From positions 208,589-272,588 of the forward strand of contig NZ_LT835159.1 of NCBI RefSeq assembly GCF_900169715.1: 64,000 bases of DNA. Reading direction: 5' to 3'. Positions 50,100-59,559 of this stretch are shown piece after piece. The position numbers and the translations under genes were made by a program. The stretch is from Kocuria massiliensis. Lineage in GTDB: Bacteria; Actinomycetota; Actinomycetes; Actinomycetales; Micrococcaceae. A model generated the notes under the pieces. The model saw nothing but the letters and a program-made list of their open reading frames with translations, was not told the origin of the DNA and did no database searches. Numbering within the stretch: position 1 is the stretch's first letter; every line of letters begins with the position of its first letter.

Positions 50100-50846
50100 T
50101 TAGACTCCGGTGTTCTGAGTGATCCACGCGCGGTGGTCGTTCAGATTGGCGTAATTGCTTCCGGCGTTGATGTTCGAACCGGGGTCTGCGGTGTCGCCCG
50201 TGGAGCAGACGCCGACGATCACGCCATTGATAACGAGTGGGCCACCCGAATCGCCGTGGTTCGAGGCTCCGTCGATGCCCCGCACATGGACGGCCTTGCC
50301 GCCGTAGGCATCCGTGGATTGGCCCAGGACACTGACTCGGGCCGTGAAGAGCCAGTCGGCGGGAACGCGGTTCCCGCGGAGGCCGTAGCCGAAGATGCTT
50401 CCGGTATCACCCGCGCGCGGTGTGTAGCCGTTACCGAGTTTGGCGTATTGGCTCACCGGGTGAGGGCTCTTCAAGTGGATCAGCCCGACGTCGCCGTACG
50501 GGGAGTTGACGACCCTATCCGCGGCGTATGCCGGGCCGGGATTTGAGGTGTCGTTGGAATAGTAGGCCTTCATGTTTTGCGAGCCTTCGGTGCAGTGGCG
50601 TGCCGTGAGAACCCACTGGCTGCTAATGGCCTCGCCGGTACAACCGAACGTTCCTTGTTCGCCCGCCGTATTGAAGGAGAGCTGGACGATGTTGGGGCTG
50701 TTCGTGGATTGTCCGCCGACGATGTATTCGGTGGGCCGAGTGTCCGTGGTCGCCAGGGCGGGCGTTCCTGAAACGCCAAACGCGATGGCGGCTCCGAGAA
50801 TTCCTACGATGGAACCTGTCCTCTTGAGGTGCAGAGATTTCTTCAT
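50100..50846 (-). CDS. Secreted trypsin-like serine protease (S1 family)
   Basis: 248 residues: a Sec signal peptide (basic KKSLHLKR, hydrophobic core GSIVGILGAAIAFGVSG, cleavage near TPALA), a short propeptide, the activation site EYIVGGQST, and the catalytic His (LTARHCTEG), Asp (YGDVGLIHL) and Ser (NHGDSGGPLVINGVIVGV). One disulfide pair around the active-site His is suggested by the cysteines. It is secreted to digest proteins outside the cell; substrate specificity not clear. AT-rich upstream DNA with a likely promoter. Confidence 0.93.
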   Translation of the reverse strand: MKKSLHLKRTGSIVGILGAAIAFGVSGTPALATTDTRPTEYIVGGQSTNSPNIVQLSFNTAGEQGTFGCTGEAISSQWVLTARHCTEGSQNMKAYYSNDTSNPGPAYAADRVVNSPYGDVGLIHLKSPHPVSQYAKLGNGYTPRAGDTGSIFGYGLRGNRVPADWLFTARVSVLGQSTDAYGGKAVHVRGIDGASNHGDSGGPLVINGVIVGVCSTGDTADPGSNINAGSNYANLNDHRAWITQNTGV

Positions 50847-50900
50847 TGATGTTCTCCAATAGCCACGGTCTCAACAGAGTGCTGAGCCCTGATGTGATTC

Positions 50901-50929
50901 ATGCTATTCACGAGATGAGTCATCAACAA
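50901..50929 (-). promoter_or_regulatory. Probable promoter of the protease gene, with dyad
   Basis: On the minus strand, -35 TTGTTG (50924-50929) and -10 TAGCAT (50901-50906) are 17 bp apart in an AT-rich island unlike the surrounding G+C-rich DNA. An 11-bp dyad GATGA-G-TCATC (50914-50924) fills the spacer and could be an operator. The leader would be about 48 bases. Confidence 0.4.
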
Positions 50930-50999
50930 GAGTTTTTACAAAAATTTGGTAACTCGCGTCATCAAAATCAGGTTAATGTTTATTTCTACGCGTTATGAA

Positions 51000-51809
51000 T
51001 TAAGCAGATAATTGTTTCGCAGGAAAGTTTTTTGGGCGGCCGATATTTTCCGGCGCCGTTTCGGGCGTGAGTGATTCCGGACCGTCCGTGCAGATTCCTT
51101 CAACGCCCCAGGAGGCAAGCTGGGCGGCCCGCTCGGCACTGTTGACGGTCCAAGTGTTGACCCGGAGCCCTTCTTCGTAGATCTTCCGCACGATGTCTGC
51201 GGTCAATTCGCGGTGGTGGGGGTGGACAAACGACGCCCCCGTGAAGCGCGCGGCGTCGCGCCACACGGAATGTCGGTTGAACGGCGCGAAGCGTCCTCGT
51301 TCAAAGAGGCATGCGGTGGGAAACTCCGGCAACTGGATATGGAATGCCGCGAGCAGTTGGTGATTGAACGAGGAGATGATGACGCGTCCGCTGCGGCCCT
51401 CCGCCGGCAGGCGCCGCAGACTCTGGCCGATGGCCGAAATATAGGTTTCCACGCGGTCGGGGGTCGGGTCGGTGAGTTTCAACTCGATATTGGCGTTGAG
51501 GCCCGTTTCGATCATCAGGTCCACGAGAGCGTCGAGGCGCGGCACGCGAACGTTGAAGAACTCCTCCGAAAACCAGCTTCCGGCATCGAGGGAATCCAGA
51601 TCGGATGCGACGACGTGACTCACCCGATCTCGCGCGTGTGCGGTGCGTTTGAAGGTGGGATCGTGGATCAGCACCACGGTTCCGTCGGCGAGGAGATCCG
51701 CGTCGGTCTCGACCCACGAAAATCCGGCTGCTTCGGCGGCCCGGAATGCGACCAAGGTGTTTTCGGGTGCTTTCGCGGAGTGCCCGCGATGGGCGATCAA
51801 GAAACTCAC
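51000..51809 (-). CDS. Glycerophosphodiester phosphodiesterase (GDPD family)
   Basis: Hydrolyses glycerophosphodiesters such as glycerophosphocholine to glycerol 3-phosphate and an alcohol. 269 residues of TIM-barrel GDPD type: LIAHRGHSAKAPENTLVAF with the catalytic His, VETDADLLADGTVVLIHDPTFKRT with the second His and metal-binding Glu/Asp, NANIELKLTD, and GLRVNTWTVNSAERAAQLASWGVEGICTDGPESL. The GTG preceded by AGGA is chosen; an extension to an earlier in-frame GTG is possible. No signal peptide, so probably cytoplasmic. Confidence 0.93.
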   Translation of the reverse strand: MSFLIAHRGHSAKAPENTLVAFRAAEAAGFSWVETDADLLADGTVVLIHDPTFKRTAHARDRVSHVVASDLDSLDAGSWFSEEFFNVRVPRLDALVDLMIETGLNANIELKLTDPTPDRVETYISAIGQSLRRLPAEGRSGRVIISSFNHQLLAAFHIQLPEFPTACLFERGRFAPFNRHSVWRDAARFTGASFVHPHHRELTADIVRKIYEEGLRVNTWTVNSAERAAQLASWGVEGICTDGPESLTPETAPENIGRPKNFPAKQLSA

Positions 51810-51892
51810 GCCGCCATCCTGACAGGGAAAAGTAGCGATCGTGTGAACTTTCACCTCTTTTTGGATGAGCGATCCGGTGATACACCTGGCCT

Positions 51893-52648
51893 ATGGAGAC
51901 ATTCACCAAGCACACCACTGGACGCGCCGCCGACTGGGAGAAAGCCGGCCTGGATTGGCTTGCCGAGGCGCAGGAGGACGGGGGCGCCCGAGTGTGTCGG
52001 GTGGTCGACGTCGTCGAGGACGGCCTTCAACTGGAAATGATCCACGAGGCGTCCCCCTCAAAGTCCGCGGCGCGCGCCTTCGGGCAAGGCTTGGCCCTGA
52101 CGCACGACGCCGGCGCGGCAGCCTTTGGCGCAGGCCCCACAGGATGGGAAGGCGACGGTTACCAAGGCCCGGCCGGTCAACAACTTCCCTTGCCGCTTGG
52201 GGAATTCGATTCCTGGGGTGCCATGTTCGCCCGATTGCGGCTTGCACCCCTGGTCCGGGAAACCTCTGGATTCTCGGGCAAGGACCGCGCGCTCTTCGAC
52301 ACGCTGTGCGACCGACTGCATGACGGTACCTTCGACGATGACGACGCTCCCGCACGGCTTCACGGGGATCTGTGGGCGGGCAATGTCCTATGGACCGACG
52401 ATCAGGCCGTTCTGATCGATCCGACCCCCTATGGCGGACACCGGGAGGACGACCTCGCGGCGCTCGCCATGTTTGGCGCACCCCACCTGGGCGACATCGT
52501 GAAGGGGTACGAGGAAGTCCATCGCCTGGAGTCCGGCTGGCAAGAACGGGTGGACCTGCATCAACTCCACCTGATCTTGTTGCATGCCGCCTTATTTGGC
52601 GGCGGGTACTTACGCCGGGCGACGGACGCCGCGCGCCGTTACGTCTAG
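51893..52648 (+). CDS. Fructosamine/ketosamine kinase family protein
   Basis: Phosphorylates sugar-amine adducts (glycated lysines or proteins) so they decompose, a deglycation repair step. 251 residues with the family catalytic loop [16 protein letters not shown], metal-binding [23 protein letters not shown], and [19 protein letters not shown]. It is divergent from GDPD and co-oriented with the ureohydrolase gene 86 bases downstream. Confidence 0.92.
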   Translation: METFTKHTTGRAADWEKAGLDWLAEAQEDGGARVCRVVDVVEDGLQLEMIHEASPSKSAARAFGQGLALTHDAGAAAFGAGPTGWEGDGYQGPAGQQLPLPLGEFDSWGAMFARLRLAPLVRETSGFSGKDRALFDTLCDRLHDGTFDDDDAPARLHGDLWAGNVLWTDDQAVLIDPTPYGGHREDDLAALAMFGAPHLGDIVKGYEEVHRLESGWQERVDLHQLHLILLHAALFGGGYLRRATDAARRYV

Positions 52649-52675
52649 GCCGGAAATGTGGGCGGTCCTCGTGCG

Positions 52676-52699
52676 TTGAAGCAACTTTCGTTGCACAAT
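52676..52699. promoter_or_regulatory. Inverted repeat upstream of the ureohydrolase gene
   Basis: GCAAC-TTTC-GTTGC (52681-52694), flanked by TTG and CAA that extend the symmetry with a bulge. It lies 40 bases before the GTG start, a suitable operator position. The regulator may be the XRE-cupin protein, but that is a guess. Confidence 0.35.
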
Positions 52700-52734
52700 G
52701 GGAAACAAGCCATCGTGAGTGCGGAAGGATCAGC

Positions 52735-53811
52735 GTGAATAGCCAGAACCAACAGCCCCAAGCCCAACCGAGTTTTTCGGCCCAACCTGAACGAATCATC
52801 GAAAAGGGTGCCGACGGTCGCGAATACGTGGGACCCGTCAACGCGGCGCAGGTGCCTCGCTGGGCGGGCCTGGGCACGTTTGCCCGTTTGCCGCGGTTGG
52901 ACGAAGTCGGCTCGGCGGACGTCGTCGTCGCGGGTATGCCGTGGGATACCGGAGTCTCCTATCGCCCCGGCGCGCGGTTCGGCTCGAATCACGTGCGCGA
53001 ATCGTCCCGCTTGTTGCGCCCGTTCAACCCCGCGCAGAACGTCTCTCCGTTCAAGAACACGCAGGTCGCGGACGCCGGCGACATCATCGGCAACCCTTTT
53101 GACATCGAAGAGGCACTGGCCGCGATGCAGGCCGGAGCCTCGGAACTGACGCGCAACGGAACCAAGATGGTCACCATCGGCGGCGACCACACCGTGGCAC
53201 TGCCGAACCTCCGCGCCATGCACGAGCTACACGGTCCGGTGGCCCTCTTGCACTTCGACGCCCACCTGGACACATGGGACACCTACTTTGGCGCCGAATA
53301 CACCCACGGAACCCCTTTCCGGCGCGCTTTCGAGGAAGGTCTCATCGATACGGACGCCCTGTGCCACGTCGGCACCCGCGGCCCGCTGTACGGAACGGAA
53401 GATCTGGACGACGACGCCCGCTTCGGCTTTGGCATCGTCTCCTCCGCGGACATCTACCGCTTGGGAGTCGACGCCGTGGTGGACCTGCTGCGTCGGCGGG
53501 TGGGCGACCGTCCGCTCTATGTTTCGTTGGATATCGACGTTCTCGACCCCGCCCATGCCCCGGGAACCGGCACGCCCGAAGCCGGGGGCGCGACCAGCCG
53601 CGAGATCCTGGAGATTATCCGCGGGCTACGCGGTCTGAACCTCGTAGGCGCGGAGGTCGTCGAGGTCGCTCCGGCGTACGACCACGCCGAGCTCACGGGC
53701 ATCGCGGCGGCACACATTGTCTACGAATTCTTGAGCTTGCTCGCCTTGGGGAAGAATCCCCCGGCCGACGGCCCCGCGTACGGAGAAGCCAAGCACACGT
53801 ACGGGCAGTAG
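52735..53811 (+). CDS. Ureohydrolase: agmatinase / guanidinobutyrase type
   Basis: Mn2+-dependent hydrolysis of a guanidino group, giving urea and an amine (agmatine to putrescine, or 4-guanidinobutyrate to GABA). 358 residues of the arginase superfamily with all metal ligands: His in [12 protein letters not shown], the DAHLDTWD block, and [46 protein letters not shown] matches the agmatinase-like branch. The N-terminal ~35 residues are a Gln/Pro-rich extension. GTG with GGAAGGAT. The aminotransferase follows after 41 bases. Confidence 0.93.
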   Translation: MNSQNQQPQAQPSFSAQPERIIEKGADGREYVGPVNAAQVPRWAGLGTFARLPRLDEVGSADVVVAGMPWDTGVSYRPGARFGSNHVRESSRLLRPFNPAQNVSPFKNTQVADAGDIIGNPFDIEEALAAMQAGASELTRNGTKMVTIGGDHTVALPNLRAMHELHGPVALLHFDAHLDTWDTYFGAEYTHGTPFRRAFEEGLIDTDALCHVGTRGPLYGTEDLDDDARFGFGIVSSADIYRLGVDAVVDLLRRRVGDRPLYVSLDIDVLDPAHAPGTGTPEAGGATSREILEIIRGLRGLNLVGAEVVEVAPAYDHAELTGIAAAHIVYEFLSLLALGKNPPADGPAYGEAKHTYGQ

Positions 53812-53852
53812 CGAACCAGACTGCCCATCCACTCGAATCAAAGGAGACTTTA

Positions 53853-55118
53853 GTGGTCAACATCAAGGAACTCATGGCCGGCGCGACGGGCGCCGATGCC
53901 CGCCTCATGCGCGGATTCGCGGAGCGGGCCGCAGGATTCCGACCGTCCCCGGTGCGCGACGTCTTCGAGGTTTCAATGCGTCCCGGAATCATTTCGCTCG
54001 CGGGAGGTAACCCGGACCTGGACCAGCTGCCGCTGGAAAAGATCGGTGAGATGGCGTCCTCGATCATTGCTCGGGAAGGGCTCGAGGTGCTGCAGTACGG
54101 TTCTGGGGCCGGGCTGGAAGAGCTCGCGGAGCTCGTGTGTTCCTTCATGGAGTCCGAGGGCTCCCACCCCAAGCTCGACGAGATCCAGATGACCGCGGGC
54201 TCCCAAATGGGGCTGGACCTGGTGACCAAGCTGTTCACGGATCCGGGCGACGTCGTGCTGGCCGAAGGACCCACCTACACCGGTGCCTTGGGCGTATTCG
54301 AGGGCTACCAGGCCGAGGTTCAGCAGGTGGAGATGGACGAGCAGGGACTCGTCCCCGCCGAGGTGGAGGAGCGCATCAAAGCCCTCAAGGCTGAGGGGAA
54401 AAACGTCAAGTTCCTCTACACCATTCCGAACTTCCAGAACCCCACGGGCGTCACGCTGGCGGACGACCGACGAGCCGAACTGGTGCGGGTGTGCCGCGAG
54501 AACGACGTCCTGGTGGTCGAGGACAACCCGTATGGTCAGCTCGGATTCGACGGAGAACGTCACCGCTCCTTGCACTCGTACGATCCCGAGGCCGTGATCT
54601 ATCTGGGCAGTTTCTCCAAGGTGTTTTCTCCGGGCGTGCGCGTGGGCTGGATGGTTGCCCCGCCGCGGGTCCGCAAGTTCTTGCAGATCGCGGGCGAAGC
54701 CGTGACCATCTGCCCCTCCGTGCTCTCTCAGCGCCTCGTGCTTGGCTTCATGAGCGAAGGAATGTGGGAAGACCACACGCGGAACACCGCCAAGCTTTAC
54801 GCCGAGCGGTGCCAAGCGGTGCTCGACGCCTGCGAGAAGCACATGCCGGCCGGCACCGAATGGACCGTCCCTCAGGGAGGCTTCTTCACGTGGCTGACGC
54901 TGCCGGAAGGCGCGCGGGTTTCCAACGCGGAGCTGGCGTTGCCCGAAGCGATCGACGCCGGCGTCGTCTTTGTGCCTGGAACGGCCTTCTATGACGATTC
55001 CGCGGCTGAGACCCCGTTGCCCGAGCCCTCGGGTGCCCGGAACCTCCGGTTGGCTTTCTCCTCCGTCGCCCCGGACCGTCTGGCGGAAGGCGTCACGCGC
55101 CTCGCGGGAGTGCTCTAA
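53853..55118 (+). CDS. PLP-dependent aminotransferase, class I/II (AruH-type candidate)
   Basis: 421 residues of fold-type I: ISLAGGNPDLDQLPLEKIGE, LEVLQYGSGAGLEELAELV, FLYTIPNFQNPTGVTL, VLVVEDNPYGQLGFDGE and the PLP-binding lysine in YLGSFSKVFSPGVRVGWMVAP. The pattern is that of 2-aminoadipate / MocR-less KAT-type transaminases. Adjacent to the ureohydrolase (41-base gap) it may be arginine:pyruvate transaminase in the arginine transaminase pathway; other amino donors are possible. GTG with AAGGAG. Ends overlapping the convergent sulfurtransferase by four bases. Confidence 0.88.
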   Translation: MVNIKELMAGATGADARLMRGFAERAAGFRPSPVRDVFEVSMRPGIISLAGGNPDLDQLPLEKIGEMASSIIAREGLEVLQYGSGAGLEELAELVCSFMESEGSHPKLDEIQMTAGSQMGLDLVTKLFTDPGDVVLAEGPTYTGALGVFEGYQAEVQQVEMDEQGLVPAEVEERIKALKAEGKNVKFLYTIPNFQNPTGVTLADDRRAELVRVCRENDVLVVEDNPYGQLGFDGERHRSLHSYDPEAVIYLGSFSKVFSPGVRVGWMVAPPRVRKFLQIAGEAVTICPSVLSQRLVLGFMSEGMWEDHTRNTAKLYAERCQAVLDACEKHMPAGTEWTVPQGGFFTWLTLPEGARVSNAELALPEAIDAGVVFVPGTAFYDDSAAETPLPEPSGARNLRLAFSSVAPDRLAEGVTRLAGVL

Positions 55119-55978
55119 GCCGAATTCGTATCCGGGGCCGGGGTGAGTGCCGAATATTGCGACCACGACCCCGGATACAACCGGCCGTGCAGCCCAGCTG
55201 CTTCCATCGCGACGAGGTTATGGCAGGCGGTCACGCCGGAGCCGCAGTACACGATGGGCGCCGTGCCCTTCTCGTCGACGCCCGCGGCCGTGAACCGCTC
55301 GCGTATGGCTGCCTGCGGGACGAATTCGCCCCCTGGACCTATATTTCCGGCATGGAATACGTTGGCGGCGCCCGGAATGTGGCCCGCCCAAGCGTCCATC
55401 GGTTCGGTCTCCCCGCGGTAACGAGCGGGTGCCCGGGAATCGATCAGGGGAGCGCCGGAGCGACCAGCCTCCACGGCGTCGCCCATGTCGGCCAGCCATT
55501 CCGGATTTACCGGAGTGCGGTGGAAACTGCCCGCCGGGGCAGCGACGACGTCGTCCGAGCCTGTCGCCAGCTCATGTTCGCCGTGTGCCGCGGTCCAGGC
55601 CTGGAGGCCTCCATCGAGTAGGGCTGCCCGGTGCCCCGTGGCGCGGAGAAGCCACACCAGCCGGGAGGCGGACGCCCCAGAGGCGTCGTCGTACGCGATC
55701 ACGGTGGTGGACTCCGTGAATCCCGCGGCCTCCATGCCGGCGGCGAAGGCCTCCATGCTGGGGAGAGGGTGCCTGCCGCTTTTGGCAGTGGCCGGTGCGG
55801 CCAGTACGGTATCGAGATCCACGAAAGCGGCGCCAGGGAGGTGCCCGGAGGCGTAGGCATCACGGCCTGACCGCCCGTCGAGATACCACCGCACGTCGGC
55901 CAGCGCGGCGTGGGACGATTCTTCAGCCAGGAGCCTATCGGCCTCGGTCACGGAGATGATCCACGGTAGATGTGACAT
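55115..55978 (-). CDS. Thiosulfate/3-mercaptopyruvate sulfurtransferase (rhodanese tandem)
   Basis: Two rhodanese domains in ~287 residues. The N-terminal half contains LADVRWYLDGRSGRDAYASGHLPGAAFVDLD; the C-terminal half RYRGETEPMDAWAGHIPGAANVF and the active-site cysteine loop VYCGSGVTACHNLVAME. The CGSGVT sequence favours 3-mercaptopyruvate over thiosulfate as donor, by family rule. It transfers sulfur to thiols or cyanide in the cytoplasm. An ATG three codons upstream is an alternative start. Confidence 0.93.
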   Translation of the reverse strand: MSHLPWIISVTEADRLLAEESSHAALADVRWYLDGRSGRDAYASGHLPGAAFVDLDTVLAAPATAKSGRHPLPSMEAFAAGMEAAGFTESTTVIAYDDASGASASRLVWLLRATGHRAALLDGGLQAWTAAHGEHELATGSDDVVAAPAGSFHRTPVNPEWLADMGDAVEAGRSGAPLIDSRAPARYRGETEPMDAWAGHIPGAANVFHAGNIGPGGEFVPQAAIRERFTAAGVDEKGTAPIVYCGSGVTACHNLVAMEAAGLHGRLYPGSWSQYSALTPAPDTNSA

Positions 55979-56003
55979 GGTGCCCATCCTACGCGCGGTG
56001 GTC

Positions 56004-56609
56004 TCAGCAGGTCTGTGAGTATTTACCCTTGGAGAGCTTCATGATTTTCTCCACGTAATGCTGGGTTTCGGAGATCTCCGGGACACCCTTGGCCTTCTTC
56101 ATGGCATTGGGTCCGGCGTTGTACCCAGCCAGCGCGTAGCGCGTGGAATCCTCTTCCGACGAGGCATACTTCTGGGCTTCTTCGCGCAGATACTTCATGT
56201 AGCGACCCTGTGCCGCGATCGCATCGCGTTCGTTCATGGGGTCGCCCTCGCCCCACACATCCCAGGTGTCCTGGGTGAATTGTGCGATGCCCATGGCTCC
56301 AGCGTGAGAGTGCGCCTCGGGATCCCAGCCCGATTCCGCTTCGATCTGCGCCGCGAGAACCCTGACCGGGAAGCCGGACGTTTCGGACGCTTTTTGGAGG
56401 TCGCCGGAGAGATGATCGGGGATGGGGGAGCTATTCATGGCCGTGCATTCCGACTCGCCGTAATTGCTGATCATGAGCCCCGTCGCGCCAACCGCAAGAA
56501 GCACGAGCGCGACCACGACCTGCCAATGCTCGGCGAGCTTGCGCAGGAAGGATCCACCCTGGCCATGGTCAGGGGCGGTGGAGCGGCGGTTCGAAGTAGG
56601 CACCTGCAC
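56004..56609 (-). CDS. Lytic transglycosylase-like protein (SLT domain), membrane anchored
   Basis: 201 residues: an N-terminal cytoplasmic stretch, one transmembrane helix (WQVVVALVLLAVGATGLMI), then an SLT/Slt70-like domain with the catalytic glutamate in LAAQIEAESGWDPEAHSHAGAMGIAQFTQDTW and the conserved YALAGYNAGPNAMKK. It cleaves peptidoglycan glycan strands at the outer face of the membrane. Two close GTG codons are possible starts. Confidence 0.9.
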   Translation of the reverse strand: MQVPTSNRRSTAPDHGQGGSFLRKLAEHWQVVVALVLLAVGATGLMISNYGESECTAMNSSPIPDHLSGDLQKASETSGFPVRVLAAQIEAESGWDPEAHSHAGAMGIAQFTQDTWDVWGEGDPMNERDAIAAQGRYMKYLREEAQKYASSEEDSTRYALAGYNAGPNAMKKAKGVPEISETQHYVEKIMKLSKGKYSQTC

Positions 56610-56686
56610 AGCTTACAGAGTGGAAGGGACGGACCGACGACGTCATGAGGCGCGTCACCCGCATGTGATGAGCGTGAACGCTTTTC

Positions 56687-58273
56687 CTATCGGAGTCGGG
56701 CGGCCTTCATGGCGGCCAGTGCTCCCGTGAAGATTCTTTGGAATCGATCCGGGGTGAGCCTGCCCGAGGGCGCGATGGGCAGGAAAGATTGATGGGCCAC
56801 GGTGCGGGAACGAGTGAATTCGCGGATGCCCTCGCGGCCGTGGCGGTGGCCGAGGCCCGAGGCTTTCAATCCGCCGGAGGGGGCAGCTACGGAACCCCAG
56901 GCGGCGGCGAACGCCTCGTTGACGTTGACCATGCCCGCCTCGAGACGTCGAGCGACGGCCAATCCGTGGGCCCTATCCCCGGAATAAACGCTCGCGTTCA
57001 AACCGTAGGGGGTGTCATTTGCGGCGTCGACGGCGTCGTCATCACTCGCCACCGAGTACACGGCGACGACGGGGCCGAAGGTTTCTTCGCGTGTAAGCCG
57101 AGCCGACGAGGGGACGTCTGTGAGCACCGTGGGCTCGAAAAAGCACGGGCCCAGGTCAGGGCGGGCGGAGCCGCCGGTGAGCACGCGGGCACCCATCCCC
57201 ACGGCGTCGTCCACCGCGGTGCGAACCCGCTGGAGGTGGTTCGCGGAGATCAGGCTGCCGACGCCATGCCCGTGATCGAATGAGAACCCCAGCCGAAGTT
57301 CCGCCGTCGCACGGGCAAAGCGCTCGCAGAAGGTTTCGTAGAGGGATTCGGCCACGTAGATCCTCTCGATGGAGAGGCAGAGTTGGCCGGTTGAGGAGAA
57401 ACAGCCGCGAATGGCGCCGTCGACGGCCGCATCCAGGGAAGCGTCCGAGCAAACGATCATGGGATTCTTGCCGCCCAATTCCAGGGTTGCGGGCTTCAAG
57501 GCATGGCCAGCCGACGCCGCGATCCCGCGCCCGGCCGCCGTCGAACCCGTGAAAGAGATGCCATCCACGGAGTCGAGGAGCTCATCGCCTACCTCGTCAA
57601 CCGGTCCCGGAACCAGTTGCCAGACGGCGGAGGGGAGACCCGCCGACATCGCGAGCCGGCGCAAGAGAATCGCGGAGAGAACGGTCTGGGAATCCGGTTT
57701 GTGGACCACGGCGTTGCCGGCCACCAAGGCCGCGAGAAGGTCCGTCGCGCCCAGGGATACGGGGTAATTCCACGGCGTGATGAATCCAACCAGCCCCATC
57801 GGCAGGTGATCCACGCTCGTGCTGGTCAGCATCGGCAAGGCACCACGACGTCGCTCCCGCGCCAACGCGTCTTCGGCGGAACGACCCACAAAGCGGCAGA
57901 CGTTATAGGCATCCAGGATCTCGTCGTAAGCGTGGAGTCGGGATTTTCCGGTTTCAGCCTGGATCACGTCCAGAATCAACGCCTCGTTGCGGCGAATCTC
58001 ATCGTGTAATCGAAGCAGTATCGCCGCGCGCTCCCGGACTGGACGGCGGGCCCAGCCTTCTTGGGCGTCGCGGGCGTGTGCGGCGGCTCGTCGGACGTCC
58101 GCGGCGGTTGCCGAAGGAAGTGAGGCTAGCCGAATCGACAGCGCCGGGGCGGTGATCTCCAGCGCGTCGCCGGTGCCCACGACGTCGTCCGCGAGGTTCT
58201 CAGTGAGGAAATCGCCTAGTCGCCGGGGCAAGATGGACGTGGTTCCGGTGGAATGCTCGTGCTGGGCGCTCAT
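56687..58273 (-). CDS. gabD2: Succinate-semialdehyde dehydrogenase, GabD2 type
   Basis: 528 residues of the aldehyde dehydrogenase superfamily, close in pattern to mycobacterial GabD2: FITPWNYPVSLGATDLLAALVAGNAVVHKPDSQT, ISFTGSTAAGRGIA, general-base Glu in TLELGGKNPMIVCSD, nucleophile Cys in CFSSTGQLCLSIERIYV, and FAAAWGSVAAPSGGLKASGLGHRHGREG. It oxidises succinic semialdehyde to succinate (GABA route), or a related aldehyde. The ATG used has GGAGG one base away, so an alternative upstream GTG cannot be excluded. Confidence 0.9.
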   Translation of the reverse strand: MSAQHEHSTGTTSILPRRLGDFLTENLADDVVGTGDALEITAPALSIRLASLPSATAADVRRAAAHARDAQEGWARRPVRERAAILLRLHDEIRRNEALILDVIQAETGKSRLHAYDEILDAYNVCRFVGRSAEDALARERRRGALPMLTSTSVDHLPMGLVGFITPWNYPVSLGATDLLAALVAGNAVVHKPDSQTVLSAILLRRLAMSAGLPSAVWQLVPGPVDEVGDELLDSVDGISFTGSTAAGRGIAASAGHALKPATLELGGKNPMIVCSDASLDAAVDGAIRGCFSSTGQLCLSIERIYVAESLYETFCERFARATAELRLGFSFDHGHGVGSLISANHLQRVRTAVDDAVGMGARVLTGGSARPDLGPCFFEPTVLTDVPSSARLTREETFGPVVAVYSVASDDDAVDAANDTPYGLNASVYSGDRAHGLAVARRLEAGMVNVNEAFAAAWGSVAAPSGGLKASGLGHRHGREGIREFTRSRTVAHQSFLPIAPSGRLTPDRFQRIFTGALAAMKAARLR

Positions 58274-58341
58274 GCCTCCAGTCTGGCAGATTTCGCCTAG
58301 GATGTGATGCAACACACTTTTGTCGATGACTAAGGATGATG

Positions 58342-59559
58342 ATGGTTTCGCTCTCGATACGCCGGGCCCTGGAAGGGATGGATGGCCCCGTCGGCGTGAT
58401 CGATCGCGACGCTCTAGACGTCAACGTGGCGGCCCTCAAGGAACGTTCGCACGGGGTGCGAATCCGTGTGGCCACGAAGTCCGTGCGAGTTCCCGAGGCC
58501 CTCCGGCACGTCCTGTCTCACGACTCGATCCACGGCATCATGGCCTATTCCCTGCAAGAGGCATTGGCCCTCTCGGAGGAGGGTTTCCACGACATCCTCG
58601 TCGGGTATCCGACCACGAATCGACCCGGCTTGCGGAGGCTGGCGCGCAGCGCAAAGCACCGGGAAAACATCACGGTGATGGTCGATTCGCCTGACCATCT
58701 CGACTATGTGGAGAAGTACCTCCACGAAGGAACCGTAGACCACTCGGCCTCGGATGTGCCTCGACCGCCGGTGCGCTTGTGCCTGGATGTGGACGCCTCC
58801 CTCCGGGTGTTGGAGAAGGTCTTTTCGGACACGATCCATGTGGGGGCCCGACGTTCACCCATCCGGACCCCCGAACAAGCGGTCGACGTCGCACACCAGA
58901 TCGCCCAGCGCCCCCATTTCAAGCTCGTGGGCATCATGTCCTACGAGGGTCAGATCGCCGGGCAAGCGGACGCGGGATACAGCCCCAAAGCGTGGGCGAC
59001 CCGGGTCATGCAGCGCATTTCCCGGGCCGAACTCAAGCAGCGGCGGACTAAGGTCATTGACGCGATTCGCCAGGATCATGAGCTCGAATTCGTCAACGGT
59101 GGCGGCACCGGTTCCCTCGAGAGCAGCGCCGCTGAGGGCACGCTCACGGAGGTCGCCGTGGGCTCGGGATTTCTCTCGCCCGGTCTCTTCGACGGGTACA
59201 CGAGTTTTCGGCACCGCCCCGCGGCGTTCATCGCCACACCGGTGGTTCGTCGTCCCGCACCGGGCTGGGTCACCCTCTTTCAGGGTGGCTGGGTTGCGTC
59301 CGGGCCGGCGGGTCGGGACCGACTGCCTACCGTGGACTGGCCCGAGGGGCTGAGCTATTCACCCACGGAAGGGCCCGGCGAAGTCCAAACGCCATTGCAC
59401 GGCCCGGGAGCCGACTTACTGAGCCTTGGTGACCTGGTCTATCTGCGGCACGCCAAGGCGGGTGAGCCCGCGGAGCATCTCAATGAGTATCTGGTGGTAT
59501 CCAACGGCCAGGTGGTGGACACCTGGTCCACCTATCGAGGAAGAGGATGGGCCTTCTGA
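58342..59559 (+). CDS. PLP-dependent amino acid deaminase/aldolase (alanine racemase-like barrel)
   Basis: 405 residues, fold-type III. N-terminal PLP barrel with the lysine in VRIRVATKSVRVPEALRHVL, then IHGIMAYSLQEALALSEEGFHDILVGYPTT, and LVGIMSYEGQIAG; the C-terminal half resembles D-serine dehydratase/D-threonine aldolase-type domains. The exact substrate is unknown. The third of three consecutive ATG codons sits six bases after AAGG and is the preferred start. It overlaps the arabinonolactone oxidase gene, a pairing seen in other actinobacteria. Confidence 0.85.
   Translation: MVSLSIRRALEGMDGPVGVIDRDALDVNVAALKERSHGVRIRVATKSVRVPEALRHVLSHDSIHGIMAYSLQEALALSEEGFHDILVGYPTTNRPGLRRLARSAKHRENITVMVDSPDHLDYVEKYLHEGTVDHSASDVPRPPVRLCLDVDASLRVLEKVFSDTIHVGARRSPIRTPEQAVDVAHQIAQRPHFKLVGIMSYEGQIAGQADAGYSPKAWATRVMQRISRAELKQRRTKVIDAIRQDHELEFVNGGGTGSLESSAAEGTLTEVAVGSGFLSPGLFDGYTSFRHRPAAFIATPVVRRPAPGWVTLFQGGWVASGPAGRDRLPTVDWPEGLSYSPTEGPGEVQTPLHGPGADLLSLGDLVYLRHAKAGEPAEHLNEYLVVSNGQVVDTWSTYRGRGWAF

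Noticed and set aside
53274..53852. Upstream extension of the aminotransferase frame
   Set aside because: The extension lies within the ureohydrolase gene in another frame; GTG 53853 has a proper AAGGAG site.
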